64,000 nt of DNA from Hymenobacter psoromatis (GCA_001596155.1 CP014771.1:2790001-2854000); one strand, 5' to 3'; shown: positions 22,925 through 31,340, counted from the stretch's first letter. Notes: generated by a model not told the origin, from the letters alone. A program made the numbers and translations.

Positions 22925-23431
22925 TTATTTCGTCAGCACGTTGCCTTTGATATAAATCGTGGTTGTGCTGGGCTGCGTGTTGGCCCGCACGTTCACCTGC
23001 TTGCTGATGAGGCCCTGCTTGCCGCGGCTGTCAAACTGCACTTCCAGCTCGCCGGCGGCACCAGGCGCAATAGCGTCCTTGGTCCAGCTGGGGGTAGTGC
23101 AGCCGCAGCTGGCCGTGGCATCGGCAATGAGCAGCGGCGACTTGCCCGTGTTGGTAAACTTGAAGGTGTGATGCACCTTGCCATCGGGCTGAATATCACC
23201 GAAGTCGAATTGGCTTTCGGCAAAAGTCATCACCGGCGCGTTGGGGTTGGGTGCCTCCGTGTCGCTGGCCACGTTGGGGTTGTCGATGGTCGGGTTGGCT
23301 TTGGCATCGGCGGCCGCGTCATCGGCGGCGGCATTCATGCCCTTGGTGCCGGCATCGGTGGGTTTATCATAGCTGCAACCGCCCAGCAGCAGGGCGGCCA
23401 CGGCCAAAGAGGAGAGAGTAGAACGCAGCAT
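22925..23431 (-). CDS. DUF1573-domain lipoprotein
   Basis: A 168-residue lipoprotein (signal ending LLLGGC). After an acidic Ala/Asp/Asn-rich linker (25-70), the DUF1573 immunoglobulin-like domain covers about 70-168: FDFGDIQPDGKVHHTFKFTN, SCGCTTPSW, and GLISKQVNVRANT. The SCGCT motif is the family hallmark. Function is not established; these proteins are abundant in Bacteroidota envelopes. Place between yajC and an isocitrate dehydrogenase-like gene is probably operon convenience. Confidence 0.88.
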   Translation of the reverse strand: MLRSTLSSLAVAALLLGGCSYDKPTDAGTKGMNAAADDAAADAKANPTIDNPNVASDTEAPNPNAPVMTFAESQFDFGDIQPDGKVHHTFKFTNTGKSPLLIADATASCGCTTPSWTKDAIAPGAAGELEVQFDSRGKQGLISKQVNVRANTQPSTTTIYIKGNVLTK

Positions 23432-23488
23432 ATACTCGGCCCGCGCCGCGCCCCGAAGGGGCCGCCGCGCGGGGTTTGGTTAAAATCT

Positions 23489-24493
23489 TTATTTCAGCTT
23501 GTCGATAATGTGCTGGGCAAACTCGGTGGTCGAGGCTTTGCCGCCCAGGTCGCCGGTGCACTGCTCTTTGTGCAGCAGCGTCGCGTTGAGCGCGGTTTCG
23601 ATGCGGGTGGCGTAGTCCTTCTCGCCCAGGTGCTCCAGCATCATCAGGGCCGAGCGCAACAGGGCGGTGGGGTTGGCTTTGCCCTGGCCCGCGATGTCGG
23701 GGGCCGAGCCGTGCACGGCCTCAAAAATGGCCATGTCGTCGCCGATATTCGCACCGCTCACTACCCCCAGGCCGCCCACCAGGCCAGCGCACAGGTCCGA
23801 CAGGATGTCGCCAAACAGGTTGGTCGTCACAATCACGTCGAACTGCTGCGGCTTGCTAACCAGCTGCATACACATGTTATCGATGATGCGGTCGTCGTAG
23901 AACGTGACCTCCGGAAACTCGGCGGCGGCTTCCAGGCAGGCATCGAGCATCAGCTTGCCGGCATTCTTCAAAATGTTGCCCTTGTGGGCCATCGTCACAT
24001 GCTTGCGCCCGTGCTTGGCGGCGTAGGCAAAGGCCGCGCGGCAGATTTTGCGGCAGCCCACCACCGTGATGCGGCTGATGGAATCAGCGATACCCAGGCG
24101 CTCATCCCAGATTTCGAGGCCCGCGTATAGCCCCTCAGTATTTTCGCGAAACAGCACCAGGTCAATGCCGTTGAAGGGGGTAGTAACACCTGCGGTGGTT
24201 TTGGCCGGGCGCACGTTCTGGTAGAGGTCGTACTTCTGGCGCAGCGTAATATTCACGCTCCGAAACCCCTTGCCAATCGGCGTCGTCACGGGTCCTTTCA
24301 GGCCCACGCGGGTGCGCTCCAGCGAGTCGAACAGCGCCTGGGGCAGCAGCTGGCCGCTTTCGGCCAGGGCCGTTTCGCCGGCGTTGTGCGAGTCCCACTG
24401 CACGGGCACTTGGGCCGCCGTGAAAATATCCACGACGGCGCGGGTGATTTCCGGGCCAATACCGTCGCCGGGAATAAGGGTTACAAGATGCAT
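23489..24493 (-). CDS. Isocitrate/isopropylmalate dehydrogenase family enzyme, likely NAD-type isocitrate dehydrogenase
   Basis: A 334-residue decarboxylating dehydrogenase. Motifs are LIPGDGIGPEI at the start, SVNITLRQKYDLYQNVRP (substrate binding), RENTEGLYAGLE, HKGNILK and the metal-binding NLFGDILSDLCAGLVGGLG; the cofactor site follows at HGSAPDIAGQGKANPTALL. The NITLRQ.FDLY and RENTEGLYAG sequences are those of NAD-dependent isocitrate dehydrogenases rather than LeuB, so a TCA-cycle role (isocitrate to 2-oxoglutarate) is likeliest. Homoisocitrate or tartrate dehydrogenase are alternatives. No leucine genes are near. Confidence 0.9.
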   Translation of the reverse strand: MHLVTLIPGDGIGPEITRAVVDIFTAAQVPVQWDSHNAGETALAESGQLLPQALFDSLERTRVGLKGPVTTPIGKGFRSVNITLRQKYDLYQNVRPAKTTAGVTTPFNGIDLVLFRENTEGLYAGLEIWDERLGIADSISRITVVGCRKICRAAFAYAAKHGRKHVTMAHKGNILKNAGKLMLDACLEAAAEFPEVTFYDDRIIDNMCMQLVSKPQQFDVIVTTNLFGDILSDLCAGLVGGLGVVSGANIGDDMAIFEAVHGSAPDIAGQGKANPTALLRSALMMLEHLGEKDYATRIETALNATLLHKEQCTGDLGGKASTTEFAQHIIDKLK

Positions 24494-24504
24494 TCTTTTC
24501 TAAG

Positions 24505-24570
24505 GTTTGAAAGTTTCTGGTTCCTGGTTCCCGATTACTAGCTTAAACAACAACCAGAAACCAGGACCCA
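24505..24570. repeat. Heptad-word inverted array before the dehydrogenase
   Basis: Left arm words are GTTTGAA AGTTTCT GGTTCCT GGTTCCC; right arm words are CCAGAAA CCAGGAC CCAGGGA. Spacing is 7 bases in both, and the arms are complementary. It sits between the dehydrogenase start and the ytxH stop. Confidence 0.75.
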
Positions 24571-24575
24571 GGGAC

Positions 24576-24884
24576 TTACAGCGCGCGGCGCGAGTTAATC
24601 TGGCTGATGAGCTGGTCAACGTCGCCGAGCAGCTGCTCGGCCTTGCTCTTGGCATCCTGAATCACGCGCTGGCCCTCGCTCTTGGCCGACGACGGGGTGT
24701 TGTCGCGGCTCGTAACCAGGCTTTCGGTGAGGTCGGCGAGCACCGAGCGGTACTTCTCCAGCTGGTAGCTGAGCCAGGAACGAGTTTCGCGGCCGGTTTC
24801 GGGCGCGTAGAGCAGGCTGATGGCGGCCCCGGCAAGGGCGCCACCCGTGAAGCACAGCAGGCCGGTGGTGGTTTTGCTAGCCAT
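24576..24884 (-). CDS. YtxH-domain protein
   Basis: A 102-residue protein with a hydrophobic N-terminal segment (GLLCFTGGALAGAAISLLYAPETGRETR) containing the YtxH signature GxLxGAxxxLLxAPxxG, followed by a helical, coiled-coil-like tail (YQLEKYRSVLADLTESL, IQDAKSKAEQLLGDVDQLISQ). YtxH proteins are small general-stress-associated membrane proteins of unknown mechanism. It follows nusB in the same direction after 113 bases. Confidence 0.9.
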   Translation of the reverse strand: MASKTTTGLLCFTGGALAGAAISLLYAPETGRETRSWLSYQLEKYRSVLADLTESLVTSRDNTPSSAKSEGQRVIQDAKSKAEQLLGDVDQLISQINSRRAL

Positions 24885-24997
24885 TCTTTTTAAGAATTAA
24901 AGATGGAGAATGAAAGATAAATGGTCCGTGATTACCAGGTAAACAGGAGTTACCGGGTAACGCGGCGCGCCGGCAATCCGTGCGCACCGACCATTAC

Positions 24998-26200
24998 TTA
25001 CTGGTTATCAAGCAGGCCCCGGCCCGACTTGCGGATGTCGCCGCTCGCCGCCAGGTCCTGGGCCAGCTTATCCAGCACGCCGTTTACGAATTGTTTGCTC
25101 TTGGGGGTGCTGTATAGTTTGCTGATTTCGATGTACTCGTTGATGGTCACCTTCACCGGGATGCCCCGAAAAAGCTGCATCTCACAAAGCGCCATCTTCA
25201 GAATGATTTTATCCAGCAAAGCTACCCGCTCCACATCCCAATTGGGCGTCGAGTCGGCGATGAGCTTTTCCGACTTCGCATCGTCGGCCAGGGTCTGCTT
25301 ATAGAGCGTTTCGGCAAAGTCGCGGTCGTCCTGCCAGTTGGCGCTCAGGTTCATCAGCTCCTGCGTTGAGTCGGCGGGGTAGGGCAGCATTTTCAGCGTC
25401 TTCAGTACCAGGTTGCGCACAATGGGGCGGTTTTCTTCCCAGTTCAGGTCGTCGCCCTCCAGGTAGCGGGGTAGGGCTTCGCCCCTGAATACGAAGTCTT
25501 TGTAGAGGTGGCGCACCAGCTCCATATCGGTTTCGTAGTCGGTTTCGACCAGGCCCGTGTTTTTGCCGGCCAGGTAGGCTTGCACGGTTTCGTCGGGCTT
25601 CATCTCTTTCTGCCAGGCCTCGCGCAGGGCGTCCAGCTCCTCGGCATCGGTCCATTGCAGCTTGCGCTTGATGGTGGTTTGCAGCAGCTGCTCGTTTTCG
25701 CGCAGCTTCCCGAAAGCCGCGTTCCCAAACAACCGGGCCGTGCCCTCAGCCTCGAAGCGCGGGCCGGTAAAGCGCCGGGCCTCGCGCTCATTGTCCTCCG
25801 TAATCAGCTGAAGCAGCGCTTGCGGCAGGTTCAGCAGGTGCAAATACTGGTCGTGAATGCTCTCGGCACCGTGCAGCAGCTGCCCGCCGTAGAAGGTGCC
25901 TTCCTTCTGCACCTGCTTTTGGTAATACTCCACGGCGCCCTGCACGGCGGCGGCAACCTCCTTATCATCAGAGCCCGACTCGGGCATTTCGCCGGTGCGG
26001 TGCCACTCGCGCAGCTGCGCTTCGCCCAGCTTGCGCTGGCCTTCGAGCAGGCGGCGGTCGGGAACCTTGTCGGCCGCGAGGTTGGGCTCAAAAGCCGCCG
26101 CGATGCGGTCCTGGGCCAGCAGCAAATCGGCGGCTACCGCTTGCTGGTAGGCATAAAGGGCCTGCATGACTTTGATGCGAAGAAGACGGCGGTTTAGCAT
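24998..26200 (-). CDS. nusB: Transcription antitermination factor NusB, long Bacteroidota form
   Basis: NusB joins NusE (S10) on boxA RNA to promote antitermination of rRNA operons. The NusB fold is in the C-terminal part (about 270-390): DDRDFAETLYKQTLADDAKSEKLI and WDVERVALLDKIILKMALCEMQLF then VTINEYIEISKLYSTPKSKQFVNGVLDKL. The N-terminus starts MLNRRLLRIKVMQALYAYQ, itself NusB-like, with a long insert, giving 400 residues against about 140 in E. coli; this long form is normal in the phylum. It begins the leftward run to coaE. Confidence 0.94.
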   Translation of the reverse strand: MLNRRLLRIKVMQALYAYQQAVAADLLLAQDRIAAAFEPNLAADKVPDRRLLEGQRKLGEAQLREWHRTGEMPESGSDDKEVAAAVQGAVEYYQKQVQKEGTFYGGQLLHGAESIHDQYLHLLNLPQALLQLITEDNEREARRFTGPRFEAEGTARLFGNAAFGKLRENEQLLQTTIKRKLQWTDAEELDALREAWQKEMKPDETVQAYLAGKNTGLVETDYETDMELVRHLYKDFVFRGEALPRYLEGDDLNWEENRPIVRNLVLKTLKMLPYPADSTQELMNLSANWQDDRDFAETLYKQTLADDAKSEKLIADSTPNWDVERVALLDKIILKMALCEMQLFRGIPVKVTINEYIEISKLYSTPKSKQFVNGVLDKLAQDLAASGDIRKSGRGLLDNQ

Positions 26201-26228
26201 GTTGTTGGGTAGGTTTCAGTAGTCAATA

Positions 26229-26345
26229 AAGAACGTCATGCTGAGCTTGCCGAAGCATCTCGCTCGCCTCGTTGAGCAGTAACCGCTAGCGATTTGAATT
26301 ACTGCTGCACGCGAGATGCTTCGACAAGCTCAGCATGACGTTCTT
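26229..26345. repeat. GTCATGCTGAGC variant of the long palindromic family, copy 4
   Basis: Arms begin AAGAACGTCATGCTGAGCTT and end with the complementary AGCATGACGTTCTT. The wording differs from copies 1, 3 and 5 (CATGCTGAGC for CATTCCGAGC, with matching changes on both arms), so compensatory change has kept the pairing. It lies between the dehydrogenase stop and the nusB start. Confidence 0.9.
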
Positions 26346-26347
26346 AC

Positions 26348-27442
26348 TTAAGAAGTAGATTTTACCCGGCCCACGGCTTCGATGCGCTCCTGGGCCTGGC
26401 GAATGGCAGCCGCCTGGGGGTGGCTGTTTTCCTGCTCAGCTTTGTCGAGCACTTGCAGGGTGTAGTCGTAGATTCTTTCGGTTTGGGCCAGCGCGCCCTG
26501 GCGGCTGCTCCCCACTATTTCGGAGTACACGTTGATGAGGCCGCCGGCATTTATCAGAAAATCAGGCGCGTACACGATGCCGCGGCGCACCAGCTCGGGG
26601 CCGTGCTCGTTCTCGCGTTCCAGCTGATTGTTGGCGCAGCCCGCGATGACGCGGCACTTGAGCCGGCCAATGGTGTCGTCGTTGATAGTGGCGCCCAGCG
26701 CGCAGGGCGAGTAGATGTCCACGTCCTGGTCATAGATTTCGTCCATGCCCACGGCCTGCGCGCCAAAGCGGCTGGCCGCCTCGTAGGCGCGCTCCTCATA
26801 GTAGTCGGTGAGCACCAGCTGGGCACCTTCTTTCTGCAAATATTCGAGCAGATAAGTACCCACGTACCCTACCCCCTGCACGGCAATGCGCTTGCCGGCG
26901 AGGCTGTCCGAGCCGAAGGCTTTTTTGGCGGCGGCCTTCATGCCCATGTAGGTGCCGTAGGCGGTCACCGGCGACGGGTCGCCGCTACCCCCCATGCTTT
27001 CGGGCAAGCCGGCCACGTGCTTGGTTTCCATGCGGATGTACTCCATGTCCTTGGTGGTCATGTTCACATCTTCGGCAGTGATGTACTTGCCATTCAGGTT
27101 GTTAACGAAGCGGCCGAACTTGCGCAGCAGCGCCTCGTTCTTGAGCTTCTTCACGTCGCCGATAATCACGGCCTTGCCGCCGCCCAGGTTCAGGCCCGAG
27201 ATGGCGGCCTTGTAGGTCATGCCGCGGCTCAGGCGCAGCACGTCGTGCAGGGCCTCGGCCTCGGTGGCATAATGCCACATGCGGGTGCCCCCCAATGCCG
27301 GCCCGAGGACGGTATTGTGGATGCCGATAATGGCCTTGAGGCCAGTTTCGTGGTCGTGGCAGTACACCACTTGCTCGTGCTGAAATTCGGCTACCTGCTC
27401 AAAAATAGAGGCAGGGGCCTGGGTTGGCGCGTCGAGTACCAT
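26348..27442 (-). CDS. Leucine/phenylalanine/valine-type amino-acid dehydrogenase
   Basis: Oxidatively deaminates a branched-chain or aromatic amino acid with NAD. The 364-residue protein has GPALGGTRMWHY and the catalytic-lysine loop SGLNLGGGKAVIIGD, the VNMTTKDMEYIRMETKHV region, and a Rossmann motif GVGYVGTYLLEYL; ADFLINAGGLINVYSE-type sequence (APDFLINAGGLINV) is diagnostic. Start ATG at 27442 (MVLDAPTQAP) is where similarity begins; an upstream Pro-rich frame is not credible. The divergent ABC exporter promoter lies close upstream. Confidence 0.93.
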   Translation of the reverse strand: MVLDAPTQAPASIFEQVAEFQHEQVVYCHDHETGLKAIIGIHNTVLGPALGGTRMWHYATEAEALHDVLRLSRGMTYKAAISGLNLGGGKAVIIGDVKKLKNEALLRKFGRFVNNLNGKYITAEDVNMTTKDMEYIRMETKHVAGLPESMGGSGDPSPVTAYGTYMGMKAAAKKAFGSDSLAGKRIAVQGVGYVGTYLLEYLQKEGAQLVLTDYYEERAYEAASRFGAQAVGMDEIYDQDVDIYSPCALGATINDDTIGRLKCRVIAGCANNQLERENEHGPELVRRGIVYAPDFLINAGGLINVYSEIVGSSRQGALAQTERIYDYTLQVLDKAEQENSHPQAAAIRQAQERIEAVGRVKSTS

Positions 27443-27490
27443 AGGGTTAAAAAGGAAAAATGGGTGGGAATGGGTGGGAAGAGTGGGGTG

Positions 27491-27498
27491 TAACTTTG
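27491..27498 (+). promoter_or_regulatory. -7 promoter box upstream of the first ABC exporter
   Basis: TAACTTTG fits TAnnTTTG and lies about 100 bases before the exporter ATG at 27600, between the divergent dehydrogenase and exporter genes. Confidence 0.5.
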
Positions 27499-27599
27499 TT
27501 AAGGTGCCGGTGGCCGGCCCGAACGCCGTTACGGCTACAAAAGTACCCGATTTTTTCCGGTTGCGGCCCGGTTTTCCGGCCCCTACCCCCCTCCTGCCC

Positions 27600-29399
27600 A
27601 TGCCAACCCGCTCGCTCGCTGCCGTCAATCCGCATATTTTTCACTATAAATGGCGTTTCCTCGGCGGGGTGCTATTCGTGGTTCTGAGCACGCTGCTGAC
27701 CATTTTTCCGGCCCAGCTGGTGCGCTACTCCTTCGATTTGGTCAACGAGGGCGTTGACCTCTACCACTTGTATGCCGGCACGCAGGCGCAGGCGGGGGTG
27801 TACCAGCTGTTTGGGCGCAACGTGCTCTTTTATGGCATGGTCATTATCGCGCTGGCGCTGCTGCGGGGCATTTTCTTGTTTTTTATGCGCCAGACGCTCA
27901 TCGTGATGTCGCGGCTCATCGAAAACGACCAGAAAAACCAGATTTACCAGCACTACCAGTCGCTGCCGCTCAGCTTCTACCGCCGCCACAGCACCGGCGA
28001 CCTCATGTCGCGTATCTCTGAAGACGTGGGCCGCGTGCGCATGTATCTGGGGCCGGGCATTATGTATTTTTTGCAGCTCGTCGTGCTGTTCGTGCTGGTG
28101 GTGCCGCTCATGCTGCTGGTCAATGTGAAGCTGACGGTGCTCACGCTCCTACCCCTGCCAGTGCTGTCGGTCGCTATTTTCTACGTTAACAACCTGATTG
28201 AGAAGAAGTCGGATGATATTCAGCGGGCGCTGGCGGCTATGACGACCTTCACGCAGGAGGCATTTTCGGGCATTCGGGTGCTCAAGTCGTTCGTGCGCCA
28301 GGAAGATTCAGCCGAGCAGTTTCAGGTTTCGACCAACGAGTACAAAGACAAGTCCTTGAGCCTGAACTTCGTGAACTCGCTGTTCTTTCCGCTCATTCTA
28401 TTTCTGGTGGGCATCAGCACCATCGTCACGGTCTGGATTGGCGGCCAGGAAGTCATCCGCGGCACCATCACCACGGGCAGCATCGCTGAGTTTATTATCT
28501 ATGTAAACCTGCTAACCTGGCCCGTGACGGCCTTGGGTTGGACCTCCTCGCTGGTGCAGCGCGCCGAGGCGTCGCAGGCCCGCATCAACGAGTTTCTGGA
28601 CGAGAAAACGGACATCGTTTCGCGCCAAAACGTGGAGCGGGAAATCATCGGCGACATTGTCTTTGACCACGTTACGTTCACCTACCCCGACACCGGCATT
28701 AAGGCGCTGCGCGACGTGAGCTTCCGCATCCGGCCGGGCCAGACGCTGGCCGTTATTGGCAACACGGGCTCGGGCAAGAGCACCATTGCGGCGCTGCTGT
28801 GCCGGCTCTACGACGTGAGCAGCGGCACCATCCGCGTCGATGGCGTGGACGTGCGCGACTACGCGCTGACCTCGCTGCGCGAGCAAATCGGCTACGTGCC
28901 GCAGGACGTGTTCCTGTTTTCGGACAGCATTCGCAACAACATCAACTTCGGCCTCAACCAGCCCGATGAGGCGCGCATGGCCCAGGCCGCCCGCGACGCC
29001 GACGTGTACGACAATATTATCCACTTCCCCGAAGGCTTCGACACCAAAGTGGGCGAGCGTGGCATCACCCTTTCGGGCGGCCAGAAGCAGCGCGTGAGCA
29101 TGGCCCGCGCCTTGGTGAAGGAGCCCAAAATCCTGATTCTCGACGACTCACTCTCGGCTGTCGATACCAAAACCGAGAATGCCATCCTCGACAGCTTGCA
29201 GCGGGTGATGAAAAACCGCACCAGCCTCATCATCTCACACCGCGTAAGCTCGGTGAAGCTGGCCGACGAAATCCTGGTCATCGACGACGGTCAGATTGTG
29301 CAGCACGGTCCCCACGCCACGCTCATGGCCGAGGCCGACGGCCTCTACCGCGCCCTCTACGAGCGCCAGCTCCAGACGGAAGAGGCTGTAAATGAGTAA
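27600..29399 (+). CDS. ABC exporter half-transporter (MsbA-like, permease fused to ATPase)
   Basis: 599 residues. Six membrane helices in an ABC type 1 exporter fold span about 20-320 (FLGGVLFVVLSTLLTIFPAQLV, FFMRQTLIVMSRLIENDQKN). The ATPase follows (about 350-590) with Walker A GNTGSGKST, the Q loop GYVPQDVFLFSD, signature LSGGQKQR, Walker B ILILDDSLSAVD and the H loop SHRVSS. The Walker B carries Asp-Asp where most have Asp-Glu, so the catalytic Glu is replaced. Such degenerate half-transporters usually pair with a canonical one; the one at 32751-34589 has Asp-Glu and is a candidate partner. Substrate unknown (lipid or drug). Confidence 0.92.
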   Translation: MPTRSLAAVNPHIFHYKWRFLGGVLFVVLSTLLTIFPAQLVRYSFDLVNEGVDLYHLYAGTQAQAGVYQLFGRNVLFYGMVIIALALLRGIFLFFMRQTLIVMSRLIENDQKNQIYQHYQSLPLSFYRRHSTGDLMSRISEDVGRVRMYLGPGIMYFLQLVVLFVLVVPLMLLVNVKLTVLTLLPLPVLSVAIFYVNNLIEKKSDDIQRALAAMTTFTQEAFSGIRVLKSFVRQEDSAEQFQVSTNEYKDKSLSLNFVNSLFFPLILFLVGISTIVTVWIGGQEVIRGTITTGSIAEFIIYVNLLTWPVTALGWTSSLVQRAEASQARINEFLDEKTDIVSRQNVEREIIGDIVFDHVTFTYPDTGIKALRDVSFRIRPGQTLAVIGNTGSGKSTIAALLCRLYDVSSGTIRVDGVDVRDYALTSLREQIGYVPQDVFLFSDSIRNNINFGLNQPDEARMAQAARDADVYDNIIHFPEGFDTKVGERGITLSGGQKQRVSMARALVKEPKILILDDSLSAVDTKTENAILDSLQRVMKNRTSLIISHRVSSVKLADEILVIDDGQIVQHGPHATLMAEADGLYRALYERQLQTEEAVNE

Positions 29400-29409
29400 T
29401 TAGGATAAT

Positions 29410-29529
29410 GGGAGTAGCACGAGCTTTCCAGTTTGTGCGTGAGCGTAGCGAGCAGGCGAACCTGCCCGACGCGTGAACGATGATGCTCGCTGCGCTCGCG
29501 CACGAACTGAAAAGTTCGCGCTACTACCC
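29410..29529. repeat. Palindrome, GTAGCGCGAACTT family, copy 2
   Basis: Arms begin GGGAGTAGCACGAGCTTTCC and end with TTCGCGCTACTACCC, with GAGCGTAGCGAGC/GCTCGCTGCGCTC inside. The right end touches the stop codon of the next gene. It is related to the palindrome at 16463-16613. Confidence 0.85.
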
Positions 29530-30035
29530 TAGTTGCTCAACTGCACCAGGCGCATGCCTTTTTTCTCGCCGGCGGTGCAGCGCACCACGTAGGGCCCGGA
29601 GGGGAGCGACGACACGCTCAACACCACTGGCGAGGTGCCAACCATCACGTTCTTGGTGAGCACCGGGTGGCCTTCCTTGTCGTTGATTTCGAAGCGAGTA
29701 GGGCCGGGCGCGTCACAGCGCACCGTGAGAGTATGCGCAATAGGATTTTGCTCAGCCCTGATTTTTAAGGCGTTGGGGTCGGGGGCGGGCGTTACCGGTG
29801 CCAGCGGCACGGGGGCGGGCGGCGCGTCGGCCACCGCGTTGGTAGCGCTGGCCGTGGCCGTGGCAGCTGCTTTGGCCGCCGTAGCGGCGGGCTTGGCAGC
29901 AGGTCTGGCAGCGGCCGGCTTGGCAGCGGCCGGCTTGGCAGCGGCTAGTTTGGGCTTGGCAGCCGGGGCTTTTTGCGCCAGCAGGCCCAGCGGAGCCAGC
30001 AGCAGCGCACTGACAAGTATAACGATTGGTTTCAT
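29529..30035 (-). CDS. Secreted Ala/Lys/Pro-repeat protein with a sorting-domain-like C-terminus
   Basis: 168 residues. A signal peptide (MKPIVILVSALLLAPLGLLAQ) is followed by a low-complexity stretch of AAAKPAAAKPAAARPAAK-type repeats and a Pro/Val-rich hinge (to about 95). The last 70 residues (LTVRCDAPGPTRFEINDKEG, VVLSVSSLPSGPYVVRCTAG, ending MRLVQLSN) have the seven-strand rhythm of type A type IX secretion C-terminal domains. The window encodes T9SS genes, so export to the surface is plausible. The Lys/Ala repeat recalls histone H1, but the signal peptide argues for an extracellular DNA- or glycan-binding or spacer role. Confidence 0.75.
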   Translation of the reverse strand: MKPIVILVSALLLAPLGLLAQKAPAAKPKLAAAKPAAAKPAAARPAAKPAATAAKAAATATASATNAVADAPPAPVPLAPVTPAPDPNALKIRAEQNPIAHTLTVRCDAPGPTRFEINDKEGHPVLTKNVMVGTSPVVLSVSSLPSGPYVVRCTAGEKKGMRLVQLSN

Positions 30036-30217
30036 AAAGGTTATTGGACTAAAATGGGACACCGACTTAGTTGGGTAAAGATACTACCGCTGGCAAAATA
30101 CCCTAACCTATTTTTTTTACTGGCTAGAAGTGAAGGGCTTGACTCACGAATATCCTTTTTTTCGCCTCCACTCCATAAAAAAGCCAGCTTTGCTTGCGAA
30201 AATACCGGCCCTACCAC

Positions 30218-30225
30218 TACCTTTG
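30218..30225 (+). promoter_or_regulatory. -7 promoter box of tRNA-Pro(GGG)
   Basis: TACCTTTG lies 16 bases before the tRNA; TTG at 30194-30196 gives a 21-base spacing and may serve as the -33 element. Confidence 0.6.
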
Positions 30226-30241
30226 CACCTCCAAATGCCCT

Positions 30242-30315
30242 CGGGGTGTAGCGTAGCCTGGTATCGCGCCAGCATGGGGTGCTGGAGGTCGTAGGTTCGA
30301 ATCCTGCCACTCCGA
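30242..30315 (+). tRNA. tRNA-Pro (anticodon GGG)
   Basis: Cloverleaf with acceptor CGGGGTG/CACTCCG, anticodon stem CCAGC/GCTGG and loop ATGGGGT (anticodon GGG), T loop TTCGAAT, discriminator A. No CCA is encoded (ACCG follows). It is followed by a terminator and a second tRNA-Pro gene. Confidence 0.95.
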
Positions 30316-30337
30316 CCGAGGAGCAAGTTTGCCCCAC

Positions 30338-30372
30338 AAAAAAGCCCCCGACTTTCGGGTCGGGGCTTTTTT
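30338..30372 (+). terminator. Terminator after tRNA-Pro(GGG)
   Basis: AAAAAAGCCCCCGAC pairs with GTCGGGGCTTTTTT around a TTTCGG-type loop. Confidence 0.85.
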
Positions 30373-30433
30373 AGGCAATTTTGCTGAATTTGGATTTTTG
30401 CTGCGGAGCCGCCCCATCGGTCCCGCCAGTACT

Positions 30434-30507
30434 CGGGGTGTAGCGCAGCCCGGTAGCGCGCTGTGTTCGGAACGCAGAGGTCGTAGGTTCGAATCCTGCC
30501 ACCCCGA
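30434..30507 (+). tRNA. tRNA-Pro (anticodon CGG)
   Basis: Acceptor CGGGGTG/CACCCCG, anticodon stem CTGTG/CGCAG with loop TTCGGAA (anticodon CGG), T loop TTCGAAT, discriminator A, no encoded CCA. It is nearly identical outside the anticodon arm to the tRNA-Pro at 30242, so the pair arose by duplication. Confidence 0.95.
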
Positions 30508-30511
30508 CTAC

Positions 30512-30555
30512 AAAAAAGGCCTTTGCTTCTCTTACGAGCGGCAAAGGCCTTTTTT
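30512..30555 (+). terminator. Terminator after tRNA-Pro(CGG)
   Basis: AAAAAAGGCCTTTGC pairs with GCAAAGGCCTTTTTT. A T-run follows; the structure could act in both directions. Confidence 0.85.
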
Positions 30556-30586
30556 GCTTTGTTATGCAGTCAGCATACTAAGAATA

Positions 30587-30594
30587 TACCTTTG
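30587..30594 (+). promoter_or_regulatory. -7 promoter box of the barrel-protein gene
   Basis: TACCTTTG fits TAnnTTTG and lies 35 bases before the ATG at 30630; TTTG occurs upstream but at a longer spacing (25) than usual. Confidence 0.55.
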
Positions 30595-30629
30595 CGCGTA
30601 AAGGCATAAGCTCTTCCCTTTTCACTTGC

Positions 30630-31286
30630 ATGAAAAAACTACTCTCCCTTGTTTCCCTCTGTGCGCTTGCTCAAACCAGCTACGCCCAAACTGCTATTAA
30701 TGCCGGTACCCTCCAAGTGGGCGGTGGCATTAATTATACTACGAGCAACGAAGATATTACTACCAAAATCGGCAGTATCAGCAACACGAATAAATACACC
30801 GTTAATAGCTTAACACTAACTCCTTCCGTAGGTCTATTCGTGGCTAATAACCTAGCCCTCGGGGTGAATTTTAGCTACACTGCGGCTAATAGCTACGCTA
30901 ATTCGGGCGTGACGACAACGCAAACGCCTACTACTAGGCTGCGGGTTGGCCCGTATGTGCAATACTATAAGATGGTAACGGAGCAATTTGGCTTTGTGGG
31001 CACGCTGGGCGGCGGCTATGAGCGTGACTATCAGCCAGGTATTGGCGCGCAGGGCATTAATGTCACCACTGATGGCTCGTACATGGGCCTCACTCCAGGA
31101 ATCGTATTTCTCCCAATTCCTAAACTCAGCATAGGAGCATCAATTGGTAGTCTTGCCTACACGCACCTTAAAGTGAAGCCTGATAACGCTAGCGGTGATT
31201 ATGATGATACCATCTCTTCGTTCGGCGCGGGATTTGGCCTAAGCCAATTGCTTTTTAGCGGCACTTACTATTTCGGTCGTAAGTAG
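30630..31286 (+). CDS. Outer-membrane beta-barrel protein, AT-richer than its surroundings
   Basis: 218 residues. The signal peptide is MKKLLSLVSLCALAQTSYAQ; the mature part is an eight-strand-like barrel of alternating residues (LQVGGGINYTTSNEDI, LALGVNFSYTAANSYANSG, FVGTLGGGYERDY, SIGASIGSLAYTHLKV) ending in LLFSGTYYFGRK. The role is unknown; such porin-like proteins are common. Its codons use many A/T third positions (AAT, ACT, TTA), unlike the GC-rich genes around it, and it lies right after two tRNA genes, so recent arrival by transfer is likely. It has its own promoter box and a terminator. Confidence 0.85.
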   Translation: MKKLLSLVSLCALAQTSYAQTAINAGTLQVGGGINYTTSNEDITTKIGSISNTNKYTVNSLTLTPSVGLFVANNLALGVNFSYTAANSYANSGVTTTQTPTTRLRVGPYVQYYKMVTEQFGFVGTLGGGYERDYQPGIGAQGINVTTDGSYMGLTPGIVFLPIPKLSIGASIGSLAYTHLKVKPDNASGDYDDTISSFGAGFGLSQLLFSGTYYFGRK

Positions 31287-31292
31287 TTTTTG

Positions 31293-31333
31293 TCAAAAAG
31301 AAAGCCCGGCAGTCTGCCGGGCTTTCTTTTTGA
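31293..31333. terminator. Bidirectional terminator after the barrel gene
   Basis: TCAAAAAGAAAGCCCGGCAG pairs with CTGCCGGGCTTTCTTTTTGA, an almost perfect 19-base stem with A- and T-runs at the ends. Confidence 0.9.
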
Positions 31334-31340
31334 TAAAAAA

